Source: Locusta migratoria (taxonomy: Eukaryota; Arthropoda; Insecta; Orthoptera; Acrididae). From it: a stretch of 64,000 nt of DNA. Shown piece by piece: positions 1 through 10,960 of this stretch. Location of the stretch: positions 645,019,898 through 645,083,897 of the forward strand of contig CM048746.1 in NCBI GenBank assembly GCA_026315105.1, read 5' to 3'. The notes beneath the pieces were generated by a model that made no database searches, was not told where the DNA came from, and saw only the letters and a program-made list of their open reading frames with translations. The position numbers were made by a program, and so were the translations under genes. Position 1 is the first letter of the stretch; every line of letters starts with the position of its first letter.

Positions 1-140
1 TATTAAATTAAAGTTAAGTATGGATGTCTGGGTTCGATTCCCGCCCGTGGCACAAATTTGAATTCTGTGCTTCTCATTTCACTCAATATCGTGTTTTTAT
101 TTCATTTACACCCAGCCTCCATGCATACAGAGTAATCAGT
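1..140 (+). repeat. tRNA-derived SINE fragment at window edge
   Basis: A B-box-like stretch, GGTTCGATTCCCGCCCG, lies near position 32-48 and is followed by an AT-rich tail. The left part is outside the window, so no A box can be checked. It differs from the other SINEs here in the sequence after the B box, so it may be another family. Weakly supported. Confidence 0.4.
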
Positions 141-318
141 TTAGATGGACGCTGCGGTTGCTCGCCGTCGGAGGTTCGAGTCCTCCCTGGGGCATGGGTG
201 TGTGTGTGTGTGTTGTCCGTAGGTTAGTTTACCTTAGTTTAAGTAGTTTGTAATCTACGGACTGATGATCACGCAGTTTGCTCCGATAGCTTTGCAAACA
301 TGTATATAGACGCTGTTA
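141..318 (+). mobile_element. SINE, subfamily B (tRNA-derived), 5' truncated
   Basis: Contains GGTTCGAGTCCTCCC (B box) near 171-186, a GT-rich stretch, then the shared body 'TTAGTTTAAGTAGTTTGTAA' and 'GGACTGATGATCACGCAG' and the tail leading to 'TTTGCAAACATG'. The same order is seen at 16205-16401, 26880-27122 and, reversed, 19322-19513. The tRNA-like head is shortened on the left. Confidence 0.75.
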
Positions 319-1879
319 AAGTAAATTATGTTATTTCAAATACGTCTCTCTCCTTCCCTCCATCCATTAATAGACCCTCCGTCCTTCACAAAATATGCAA
401 TCTATTTGGAGCATTTTTTTCTTTTTAATTTCTCCTCCAATCTCTCTCTCTGTTACCTCCCTTACATTATAACCTCAGTTGCCCTTTTCGTCATTTCCCT
501 CAAAACGCGGTAAAAAAAATTGTGGTTTCCGTTCAAACAATACTGTCTCTTTTAATGTCTGTTTTCTTTACTGTCCATCGGTCTTCTCTATGAAGCAGTG
601 TTCTTTTATATCTCCGATAATGCATCCTTCGTTCTGTTTAACATTCGTTGCTTTTCTCTCGGCCCTAAAACAAACTATGATATATGTCTAAGTAAGGAGT
701 ACTTTGGAAGCATTTCACTCTTTTATTTTCCATTTCTGCACTCCTACTCATTCTTAGATCCCGCCCTCCCTCCAACTACCCCTCCCTTGATATAATCTAC
801 GTGCTTCTTTTCACAATTTTGTGCTTGGCAGGTTTTTATCACTGTCGTTATTTCTCTGCCGTTGGCTCTCGAAAAGCACGTGGATATAATGGACAACTGA
901 ACCTTACCGTGCAAGCACTGATGTCTCATTTGAAATGGCCATCTATTCCGATAAATCCCAGAATCCAACCTTTGAAATGGCAGTGACTGAAGTTCTCCCC
1001 CATCATTCCCACTTGGACAGTATGATTAGAATCGCATTTTCGATGCGACATTGTATCAGAATCCAAAATTCTGTTTTTTAACCTCAACATGACTATTGAA
1101 GGCACCACGCCGTAAAGAATAATTGCTCGACACACTTGCCAGTTATCGGATACCTTGTCATTGACCGTACTAGTAAATCACAGAAACCTCCTTCGTCGAA
1201 GTCTGTTTGTGTTCCTGAACGTGGTGAATAATAGATGTCTAAACGAAGTTATTTTCCCAATTACAGAACCTTTTTTCTAATGCATAATCCACGCTCTTCA
1301 AAACTTTAAAAATGCGTAATATTCGAGTTATCGTGGCAACAACTAACCAACATTCTTGATTAAAATGAGCCCACAGTTGGATAAGCTTATAGCAAAATGT
1401 CATACCAAATCGTAATGTAGCATACTAAAACGTAATATAATTTCATGCAAAATCCGCGATAAGGTGCCTTCCCGTGCGGCCAAGAATGTCTTACCTTGCC
1501 AGACACCTTTGAGCTCTTTGACTGGTCGTACCGTCTAATGAGTACTCCATTGTGAAAAAACATTATACTAACACATCTGTAATTCGCTGGATGCCGGGAT
1601 GTGGTTAACTTGTAATGGCTAAGGTTTGGGCCCGATTCCCGCGGGGGAGTGGGGGTAACAGTTTTTAACGGCCACAAAAATACCATCTGCGCCTACAGTA
1701 ACGACAAGTAAAGAACGCAGGACTCTGCGTTGTTTCAAATCAACATTGAACATGTCCATGCGCTACTAAGTTACACAAAGTTTTCGCAAAATACCAAACC
1801 ACTCCATGTCTGTACGAACGGTAAGATCCTAACTACTAGTGAACGACAATGTGATAGTAGACGCCTCATCGTGTCGGGT
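319..1879. other. No gene recognised
   Basis: T/C-rich spacer from 320 to 800, then mixed sequence. Short reading frames have no recognisable domain. A stretch near 1620-1650 contains 'CCCGATTCCCGCGGG', which resembles a degraded B box, but no SINE body follows. Confidence 0.6.
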
Positions 1880-1998
1880 CAAGAGTGACAGTGTGTGCGG
1901 GGTTGGTGTCCCAGGAAGAAACAATATCAGCAGTATTCCTTCCTATTATACAATAGCAAATAGTGCCGGGTTCGAGTTCCTGCTGTAAAAAAAAAAAA
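1880..1998 (+). repeat. Possible decayed SINE end
   Basis: 'GGGTTCGAGTTCC' at about 1968-1980 matches a B box and is followed directly by an A-rich run with TAATAA, the layout of a short tRNA-derived SINE. No convincing A box upstream. Low confidence. Confidence 0.3.
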
Positions 1999-2061
1999 TA
2001 ATAATTTTATCAAAGCAAGACTTATTAGTCTCCAGGGAGTTACTGCGATCGTTATATGAAT

Positions 2062-2318
2062 AAAATTCTTGAATATCCGTCTCCAGATCGCTTATATTTT
2101 CTAAAACATGATCGGTTTCGGGACAGCTGCCCATCTTCAGATCAAATTTTGAAGTTACAGAGTAACCTGTCCTGTGATGAACGAATGTGATAACGACTGT
2201 GAACATTCGTTCATCACAGGACAGGTTACTCTGTAACTTCAAAATTTGATCTGAAGATGGGCAGCTGTCCCGAAACCCGAAAATATAAGCGATCTGGAGA
2301 CGGATATTCAAGAATTTT
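2062..2318. repeat. Palindromic foldback repeat
   Basis: Left arm 2062-2188 and right arm 2203-2318 are inverted copies separated by a 14-base loop (2189-2202). The arms are almost identical near the loop. The left arm carries about 11 extra bases (around 2101-2112, CTAAAACATGAT) absent from the right arm. Foldback DNA elements and recent inverted duplication both give this layout; no coding capacity. Confidence 0.85.
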
Positions 2319-3041
2319 AAAAAATTAATTGTATCGTCTTTCAGGTACTAGTATATATTTGTGAACATATTTAACATCTGACTTCTGATTGCACTTAGTT
2401 AACAAATCATCAATGTATTGCATTCTATTCCACAACTTTATGATGTATGACTATATTACATATCTTCAGTGGTTACCTCTCAGCAACAATAGGAGCTTCA
2501 TGCAATTTCTGGGTTCAGAAATCGTTCTTGGAAACCAATACTAACGAAAACGTCAGTGTTTTACGTCTATTTATGCCTAGAGATCACGCACTTAAACGTG
2601 GCCTCTGAGCGGAGAATGTTGGGAGCTGAAGCTTGCATTCAGCTCGTAGAGTATTGGCTGTTAGAACAAGACCCGCCTCTTTCTACCAGTGCCGCCAACC
2701 TACGGCGTATAGATAATAGGATTTAAAAGAAACAACATGTAAGGGGTTAAGGCGTCACAGATGTAACATGAAATTATCACTTTAATGTTCGAGTAATGGA
2801 AAACTGGAAGTATATCTACGAAATATTTATATTTTAAAGGGACTTATTAATGAGGTGTAGCAACATTTTATACTTCATTTTACTTTCGTAACTGAATAAC
2901 AATCAGAATTAACATTCTTCATACCACTTTCAAGGACAGCCTTCTTTTTTCTAAAAGAAGTCGTCAGGGTATGTGGATGTATTTTTAGCAAATATCAAAA
3001 TGTAAACAATATTCAATACCAAGCATAAATCAAAAAAAAGT
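2319..3041. other. No gene recognised
   Basis: AT-rich spacer with no long reading frame and no repeat unit I could match elsewhere in the window. Confidence 0.6.
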
Positions 3042-3232
3042 TCAAATGTTTGTAGCACTTATGGGACTTAACTACAGGGTCATCAGTCCCTAAGCTTACA
3101 AACTACTTATGAACTAGCTAACACTAAGGACGGCACAAATATCCATGCCCGAGGGGGCATTCGAACCCCCGACCGTAGTGGCCGTGCAGACCGTGACTGG
3201 AGCGCCTCAGTCCCCTCGGCCACCGCGGCCGG
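3042..3232 (-). mobile_element. SINE, subfamily A (tRNA-derived), near full length
   Basis: Read on the minus strand it begins 'GCCGGCCGCGGTGGCCGAGG' (with an A box), has the B box GGTTCGAATGCC, then 'CATGGATATTTGTGCCGTCC', 'GTAGTTTGTAAGCTTAGGGA', 'CTGATGACCCTGTAGTTAAG' and a T/A-rich end with TTTGAAC. Same subfamily as 61188-61385 and 63822-64000. The GGGACTGATGACCC tail is shared with LINE B (see 43412-43441). Confidence 0.9.
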
Positions 3233-3741
3233 CGCACAATTCAACAATACATTGACGAGGCCTACGGTGTACAATGCTGTTATGAGGTAAGGTTGGTAGA
3301 GAGCATAAACATTCTGTAGACACACGAACTCAGCCGACTTCCGCCGATCAGAGAAGGGCCACGAAAAAGTGCATGATCTGTATTCGCAAACAACTGTTGT
3401 TTGCTTAACAGTGCGTTGAGATTCAGATCACGAACAAAAACATATCATGTCATTAAACAATGTTATAACATATCTGACTTTTCACTTATTGCACCGAAAT
3501 TTAATTTACAAGTGTTACTGTCTCGTCTCTAATGACGTGTATTCTAATATTTGTTGTACGAAAGTATTGGTTTGCACCTTGCCTGAATGCCATAAGGAGA
3601 AATAGGAGACTTACTTAGTACCTATTGTGGGTAGGTAACAATTGTACGAATTGTGCCACAGCTATGCTATGGTGGTTGCATAGCTTCAGGTGCGTCCTCC
3701 ACTTTGGAATTCAGTGGTGATCCACATTTTTCGCTTCAAGT
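3233..3741. other. No gene recognised
   Basis: Spacer between the SINE and the 5'-truncated Gag element. No reading frame with a recognisable domain. Confidence 0.55.
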
Positions 3742-4523
3742 GTACGTCCTATAAGAAGGGAAGGTCAGAATCAAGTGCCTGTGCGGGAGCCTCAACAGGC
3801 ATTTGATTATAAACACTTCTTGACCATGAGGAAGTACCAAGTTTTCAGGAACTATGCTAACGGGATACACCCCCCATGCATGGCTGGAACAATTCGATTT
3901 TTCTTTGCCCCCGGACTGACCTGAAGGGAATAAGATCGAATATGTGTGTGGATAACTCGAAGGAGAGCTCGCCACGTGCATGCGTTCGCTCCTGAAATAT
4001 TGCCGATACTATGAGGACTTTAGGGAGCATTTCCTGTCTGCCCACTGGTCAGAGAGGCAGCAGGGAAGGGTAAAAAGTAGCATATTAGTGATTCCCCATT
4101 TTGCAAACAGCAATTGCAAGTGTCTCAGCGACTTCTTTCAAGGAATGATGCTGCGAAATCAGTTCCGTGATTACCCGTATCCTCCATGTGAATTAATTAG
4201 AATTTGCGCCTCGAAACTACCACGGACTGTGCGCAATGCCGTCCTAGCCGGAAACCGCAAGGAGGACATTGAGTCCTTCCATGCTTATCTGGAGGATTTG
4301 GAGTTCGACGATGATTACAGACCTACAGGAGACAGCAATGACTCTTCTAGAAGAAGTAATCACAGTGAAAATAGTGCTGGGGACAATCGCCAGGCAGAAA
4401 GTACTAGTAGCGGGCAGCCCGGTCCTCCAATGCTGAGAATCAGCAGCAGAGGAGGAGCGATCAGGGTTCTTGGCGTGATCAGCGAGCCGAAAGACGGAGA
4501 AGATTCGGGAACGGGAATAAGGA
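3742..4523 (+). pseudogene. Gag-like capsid fragment, copy 1
   Basis: Encodes the C-terminal half of a Gag-like protein also seen at 13370-14224, with 'VPVREP'-type linker, 'FDYxHFLTxxKYQVFRN' and 'LRYCRYYxDxREHFLSA' blocks. The longest open part runs from 3980 and holds 'FANSNCKCLSDFFQGMMLRN' and an acidic 'DLEFDDD' region, then a Ser/Arg/Asn-rich tail. There is no CCHC zinc knuckle. A stop (TAA) lies at about 3954-3957, within a few codons of a different stop in copy 2. A LINE begins at about 4524, so the C-terminus is replaced by LINE sequence. I infer capsid function from composition and layout, not from an established family match. Confidence 0.6.
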
Positions 4524-4764
4524 TTTTCCTACTCGGGTAGTAAAGGACAGCAGTACATTGATAGATAACTTTTTTATAGACCAAGATAAGTTTAACAACA
4601 TAAATGCTTGTCCCATTGAGAATGGTCTTTCGGATCATGGTGCACAGCTAGTAACAGTATATGACATAGCTCCGTTCAGTAATTTGAAACAGTCCACCAG
4701 AATTGTGCGCTCGATTAATGACTTAACAACTAGAAATTTCAAAGAAAGTCTGCAAGGATCATGA
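4524..4764 (+). pseudogene. LINE endonuclease C-terminal fragment
   Basis: Encodes the end of an exonuclease-endonuclease-phosphatase domain: 'LIDNFFID' followed by 'GLSDHGAQLVTVYD', where SDH is the conserved catalytic-site motif of these LINE nucleases. The first three quarters of the domain are absent because of 5' truncation, so no target cleavage is expected. It continues out of frame toward the RT region at 5005. Confidence 0.75.
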
Positions 4765-5004
4765 TGTTAATTTAAAATATAATTTATTTCACGATACATT
4801 AGTAAGGGTATTTCCCAGGAAATTAGTAAAATTTAATTCTAAGAAACCATGCAAAAAACCTTGGCTTACTAAAGGAATAAAAATATCGTGTAACCGAAAA
4901 AGGGAACTATATCTGTCCGCAAGAAAGAGTAATAACCCTGAAACAATAAAATATTATAAAAGCTGCTGTGCTACATTAAGAAAAGTTATTAAAAATCAAG
5001 AAAC

Positions 5005-6660
5005 ATGTGTATCATGTCTGAGATTAGCTCCTATGATAATAAAATTAAAACAATTTGGAATATTATTAAAAGGGAGACAGGGCAACCAAGAGTAGAGGAA
5101 GAGGGTATTACCATCAGAACAAATGAAAACTTTATTAACAAAAAGTCGGAAGTAGAAAACATTTTTAATGATTACTTTTTAAATGTTGTAGAGAAAATAG
5201 GATCTAATGTTCACAAGAAGGAGCAAGGCAATTAATGGAAGAGGCCATACCCACACAATTTGACACAATTAAATTCCACCCACCTCACCTTCAGAAATTA
5301 GGAAAATAATAAACTCTCCCAAGAGTAAACGGTCATATGGAATTGATGGCATTTTCAGCAGGGTATTAAAAACTTGTTCTCAAGGGATAAGTAGGATTCT
5401 CAGTCATATTTCTCATAGCTCATTAAAGCAGGATATTTTCCCGGATGGACTGAAATATGCTTTCGTTAAACATTTGCATAAAAAAGGGGATACATTCGAT
5501 GGCAACAACTACCGGCCCATCTCACTTCTGAAAGCTTTATCAAAAATTTTTGAAAAAGTTATGTATTCTAGAGTTGCTTCACATATTAGTAAAAATAAAG
5601 TTCTAACAAATGTCAGTTTGGTTTTCAAAAAAGCTTTTCAACTGAAAATGCTATATATACCTTCACTATGAAATATTAAATGCTTTGAATAACCGGACAT
5701 CACCAGTTGGGATTTTTTGTGATCTCTCAAAGGCTTTTGATTGTGTAAATCATGGGATTCTTCGAGATAAGCTTAAGTATTGTGGTATGAATGGGACAGT
5801 GCACAAATGGTTTAAATCATACTTAACTGGAAGAGTGCAGAAAGTTGAAATAAGCAGTTCACATGATATAGATGAAACAATTAATTCTTCTAACTGGGGA
5901 GTTATCAAAAATGGGGTCCCACAAGGTTCGGTCTTGGGTCCTTCGCTGTTCTTAATGTATATTAATGACTTGCCATACTACATTCACGAAGATGCTAAGC
6001 TAGTACTTTTTGCTGATGATACAAGTATAGCTATCACACCTGACAAACAGGAATTAACTGATAAAATTGTAAATGATATCTTCCAGAAAGTTATTAAGTG
6101 GTTCTCTACAAATGGACTCTCATTAAACTTTGATAAAACCCAGTATATACAGTTTCATACAGTAAATGGTATGACACCATTAATAAATTTAGACTTTGAA
6201 CATAAATCTGTAGCTGACGTAGAATATTCAAAATTTTCAGGTGTTTGCATTGACGAGGGACTGAATTGGAAGAAACATATTGACGATCTCCTGAAACGTC
6301 GGAGTTCAGCTACATATGCTATCAGTCATTGCAAAATTTGGTGACATACATCTCAGTAAATTAGCTTACTACGCCTATTTTCATTCACTGCTTTCATATT
6401 GGATCATATTCTGGGGCAATTCAACATTGAGTAAAAAAGTATTCATTGCACAAAAGCGTGTAATCAGAATAACTGCTGGAGGCCACCCAAGAACATCCTG
6501 CAGACATTTATTTAGGGATCTAGGGATACTCACTGTAGCTTCACAATATATATATTCACTCATGAAATTTGTTATTAACAATCCGACCCAATTCAAAAGT
6601 AATAGCAGTGTGCATAGCTACAACACAAGGAGAAAGGATGATATTCACTATTCAAGTTAA
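5005..6660 (+). pseudogene. LINE reverse transcriptase (Jockey/CR1 type), frameshifted
   Basis: Reading frames at 5005-5235, 5474-5671, 5685-6344 and 6316-6660 form one broken RT. Recognisable blocks: 'GDTFDGNNYRPISLL' (RT block 2a type), 'FCDLSKAFDCVNHGIL' (motif A with catalytic Asp), 'GVPQGSVLGPSLFLMYINDL' (motif B), 'LFADDT' (motif C, FADD) and the thumb 'FSGVCIDEGLNWKKHIDDL'. The last segment is the C-terminal domain ('AQKRVIRITAGG...CRHLFRDLGILTV'). At least three frame changes separate the pieces, so it cannot give an intact protein. No RNase H domain follows, consistent with Jockey/CR1 rather than the I-type LINEs at 33-43 kb. Confidence 0.85.
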
Positions 6661-6981
6661 ATCTAACTTTGGCTCCAAAAGAGGTGAATTATGCTACCAC
6701 AAAAGTCTTTGGTCACTTACCAAGTAGCATCAAAAGTCTGACAGATAGCCACCTAGTATTTAAAAAGAAATTAAAGTAATTTCTGAATGGCAACTCCTTC
6801 TACAATGTAGATGAATTTTTAGATAAAACTTAATAAAAAATTAAAAAAATTAAAAAAAAAATCCTTAAAATATTGATTGTCAAGTATAGACAACATTTAC
6901 TCAGCTGACACGTCCCACATCATTACGAAATGTCGTATATATGATCTATGGAACAAGTATTAATCTAATCTAATCTAATCC

Positions 6982-8326
6982 GACCAGATCAAGGCCAGAA
7001 AAAACCACGTGACTCACCAACAGAAGACGTGGAAATCACTGATCAGCGCCACAACCGACCCCAAGAACCTGGCCCTAGCGAAAACCAGTAATAATCTCCT
7101 GCGGTTGATCATGACGCGATCAACTTGCTCGGAAAGGAACGCATCCACCCTTGTGTTGTTGTGTTTTCTAAAGCAATTTCAGTGATATTCTTACCAACCA
7201 AGTTCTGATGTTGTAAATTTATGCTGTATTTTGTGTGACTTTGGCAGTGTTTTCTTTAAGTGGTTTATTGTAATAGTTTACTATGTTACGTGTGTCCTTT
7301 GTATACGTGTTTGTTGTGCGATTTTCACTTTGCAACAATACGTTTTCAGTTTGCTTGCATGTCTTGTGTATGATATGGTCCACGCCGTTATTGGCGTAGT
7401 TAACAGCAACTTGCCACTTCCACATGGTCAGCTGTTCGAAGGGGGATACCTTGACACTCTGTTTTGTTTAAGGAATTATTAGTGTGACACATCCAAGTGT
7501 CTCTGTTGGCTAATGAGGCTGTCCACGTCACGAAAACGCTTGTTGTACTTGCTGTCCATGTCATTAGTATGTTTCCCATCATGAATTGATGCAGTGTAAT
7601 TTAAATTGTGTAGGCCTTCCTTAGGAATATTATTGTGAATTTTTGTTTCCGTAATTTGTTCCCTGTTTATCGTTTAAATTGTGTATGCTCTTGTTCACTG
7701 TGAGTGGAGCCAGTCTCGTGAGTAGAGTGCTACAATTGCCACCCTTACTGTAGATTTTGTGTCGGTAATCTCCCCGTTGAATAGCATATTAATAAGACGC
7801 CATAGTAGGCGCCAACACCGTTATTTATAGGATTTTAGTTGCACGATGATGCACTGTGGTGTTGATGCTTAGGGGCCTAGATAATTTTGTCTAAGGATTG
7901 TCCGTAACAAAAGGTGTGCAGTTTGGCTGGTAGAAGGTCGCTGGAGAGCACGAAGGAAGGTGTTCACCTACATTTCATTTGAGCATGTATACCTTCGCCT
8001 GTTCATAGAACCAAATAGCATTTTTTCAGATACGTTTTGCAGGACAATTTTGTAATTTAAAACACAGAGCGTGATCTGTGGAAGAGGCCAGTATCTCATT
8101 CAGAAGAGGAAAAATATTAGACGATAACAATGACAAAAAGGGGTTCAAGAAGGGCAAACTCCATATCAAGTGACTGACCATTTCAGATGAACAACCTAAG
8201 ATATATAATGTCCAACATCACTAGGAACAGTAAATACAAAAATTTACCAACCACTAATTTGTCATTCTTAATTTTGCAGCTTCATGGTGGTAAGATTGTA
8301 TGAGTCCATTGTAAGTTATTAATACC
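6982..8326 (+). other. Conserved non-coding 3' part of Gag-only element, copy 1
   Basis: Matches 14160-15469 over its whole length, e.g. 'AGACGTGGAAATCA', 'GTTAACAGCAACTTGCCA', 'TTAATAAGACGCC', 'TAGGCGCCAACAC' and 'GCACTGTGGTGTTGATGCT'. No long reading frame is shared by the two copies, so conservation comes from common descent of the element, not from coding. Function unknown. Confidence 0.7.
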
Positions 8327-8601
8327 TTAGATCTCACTTGATTAAGTTTAGGATTGTTTAATATGTATGGATTGGTATTGTTCATTTTATATGTTCCTCT
8401 TTGTGTTTTCTATGTGTTATCTTTCTGTCACAAACTTGTTGACTGCTAACATTTTAGCGTAATTTAGATGATATGCTTATGTATAATTATGGGATATTAC
8501 TTTACGACATCTGATATATGGTATCTTCTCATTTTATTCTGTTTAGAGTAACACATGTAACTATGTTTTCTCGCCTCTGCGAGAGAGGTTTGTGGAGGGT
8601 A

Positions 8602-8639
8602 TGTTTACAGCGTGAGGAATCAGGTCACCAGTCGCACCC
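8602..8639 (+). repeat. 38-bp direct repeat, first copy
   Basis: Begins TGTTTACAGCGTGAGGAATC and ends CAGTCGCACCC; identical to 9889-9926 at a spacing of 1,287 bases. A purine-rich stretch (GAGAGAGGTTTGTGGAGGG) lies immediately upstream of this copy. Confidence 0.85.
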
Positions 8640-9888
8640 AAGTGACTTGCGCCTCGTGCAGTAGTTAGAGCAAATTGCGCCCGGGCTGTTGATAGTGGTC
8701 TGGTAGTTAATCTTTACATAACGCTGCATGCTGCATGGCTACGATGACTTCCTGGGCAGATGCCTCCCTCTAAAACTAACAGATTGTGACTTGACGTGAC
8801 TGTTGACATGCCCTGTGGGCTGAATTATGATAGCTAAGACACAGTTGTTTGTACATAACCTTGTTTTGTTTATTATAACTATTACTCTCGAAGTTCCATT
8901 AAGTTATAGCTTTATGAGGTTTCGATTTTATTATTGATATGTATCACTGTGTAATGTGTCTTATAAGGACTTAGAACCTTGGAGTTTTATTCACCATTAC
9001 ACTAAGAAAACATTAATTTTAAGATCGTGTGCATTAACCTAATGTGAGTTAGGGAGATTTCAAACTGCTGTTCAAGTCAACTAATAGAGAAGCTTATGTG
9101 TTTATGTATGAGTGTGTGTAAATTTAAGTTAAATATGATGAACTTGGAACCAAAAAGTTCCTTTTAATGACTGCTTTTGCTGTATCAGCTAATGTTAAAA
9201 TATGGCTTTTAATTTTAAAATGTTTTGTGTGAACATCTGTGATGTCAGCTGACCTCTGGGTGACCAATCTCACTCGTGTGGCCCCGAAATGAAGGGGTCT
9301 TAATTTTTTAATTTATATTTGTGAATGTATTTATCTTGTATGAATTTTTGGAGCCTTGTGTAAAGTCCTAATCCCATAAAGGTTTTAAGTGTGGACTATG
9401 AAAGCCGACCATATGTTGTCATCCATATATTCTTGAATAAAATTGTAATTTATTTGATGTTTGATTGTAATTTATTTGATGTCATTTTGTTAAAACTAGA
9501 ATCCCACTCTTTTCGAGGCGTGAGGGATAGCATTTTTGTTACATGTTTTCAAATATCAGTTTCTGAAATGTTAGTTAATATTGCTAGGACTTTGTTATTT
9601 TAATAATTTATTATTGTGGTTATGAATGTGGCAATAAGTACGGCTTCTCCGCTACGCCACTGTAACTGTGAGAACGTGTACTTGTTTTACTTTTAAGTGG
9701 GTGTGTGAGAATCTAATGGCTGTTTGGATATGTGGGTAGTAATAGCTCGCTTTGCATGGTTCTCTCTGGCTCAGAGTCGCTAGTTAGTCATTACTAACCC
9801 CTGCTGCTGATGCTACACCCTTTGGTTACAAGCCGGTCGACGAGCCCTCTCCAAGGCGAGTCTTGTGATCTTCTCTCCCCACCACCGC

Positions 9889-9926
9889 TGTTTACAGCGT
9901 GAGGAATCAGGTCACCAGTCGCACCC
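9889..9926 (+). repeat. 38-bp direct repeat, second copy
   Basis: Exact copy of 8602-8639. Sequences on both sides differ between the copies, so it is not part of a longer visible duplication. Confidence 0.85.
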
Positions 9927-10547
9927 TCCTGGCCGCTCGGTGTTCACTTTGTGCTTGGATCGTGGTGAGGTAAGGTTGGTTCTGCTCTTGTGTCTGTGGA
10001 GATGGTAGCGATTCGTTGTCTAGCATGTTTAACTATGACTGTTGAACTTAGATTCATTTTTCGGAATATTTTTTCCGATCATGCGCAGAAATGTATTCTA
10101 GTTTTTCAATCCAGTGATTTCCAACAGACAAATGCGGTGTATGTATACTAGTTGCAGTTTGATAATGGTCTGGTATATTCAAACCTTTTGTGATTACGTG
10201 GCAGTGTACGAACCCTGTGTAAATTCTTTCTAGCTTTGTGGGGCCCAATTTCTAACGGACGATATGTTCGTTTTTGTACAGTGCATGTAAAATCTTTCTT
10301 ATTGTTTCCTTCCGTGAGTGATGTGTTCCACATGGTTGGTTCTTAGAACAAAGCCTTCAGCTTCCACTATTGTTTGTTCCATGACCATCAGGCAAGTAAC
10401 TATGCGTGTGTCCTTCTGATTCTCACTAAAATTTCGCGATCGTCTCTCCCCGCCTATTTTAATTTTGCTGTTTCTTCTCTGAACTTGTAGTATGCACTCA
10501 GTCTTTGTCAATAATTCTCTCTGAGCCTTGTTCAACCTCCTTCAATA

Positions 10548-10960
10548 GCTTGCTTATGTAATTCTATGTATTTCTAAGGACTGCATGCCATAGTTTTTAT
10601 TCTCACTTTTCTGTCTTTGTAATTATTTCACTTTTCTGGTTTTTTGAGAATGAACTTCATCCATCTCTGTAATTGCTTCCTATCGCGTGTAGCTGCAATT
10701 CATTCACTTCCTTATGTAATTCTAACCATTTCTATGGGTTGCATGCCGTACTTTTTATTTTTATTTTTCCGACTTCGTAATTATTTCACTTTTCCAGATT
10801 TTGAGACGACTTCTTCCGTCTCTGTGAACGCTCCCAATCGCATATTGTTGCATTTCAGTAGCTTCCTTATGAAATTCTACGCAGTTCTAGGGGTTACATG
10901 CCGTAGTTAATTTTCTTTATATTTCGGAAATTGAATTTATACATTTTTATCGGTTTTTGG
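10548..10960 (+). repeat. Tandem repeat, about 155-bp unit, 2.6 copies
   Basis: Units start near 10549, 10707 and 10861 with 'CTTnCTTATGTAATTCTA', followed by 'GCATGCCGTAGTTTTTATT', 'GTAATTATTTCACTTTTC' and 'CTTCCGTCTCTGTGAA'-type blocks. Copies are diverged and the third is partial. Confidence 0.75.

Larger units (their letters stand above)
4524..6981 (+). mobile_element. Jockey/CR1-type LINE, 5' truncated
   Basis: Inserted into the Gag-only element: copy 2 reads straight through the insertion point (about 14143). It begins inside the endonuclease domain, runs through reverse transcriptase, and ends in a repeated TCTAA tail (about 6961-6981). 5' truncation and a simple-repeat tail are usual for target-primed LINE insertions. 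I could not define a target duplication. Confidence 0.85.
3742..8326 (+). mobile_element. Gag-only retroelement, copy 1 (split by a LINE)
   Basis: Homologous to copy 2 (12353-15469) on both sides of an inserted LINE: 3742-4523 matches the 3' half of the Gag-like gene and 6982-8326 matches the non-coding part that follows it. It starts inside gag, so the 5' end is missing. No pol (protease, RT, integrase) follows gag in either copy. The end near 8326 is only where similarity to copy 2 stops, because copy 2 is itself cut there; the true element end may lie further right. Confidence 0.75.
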
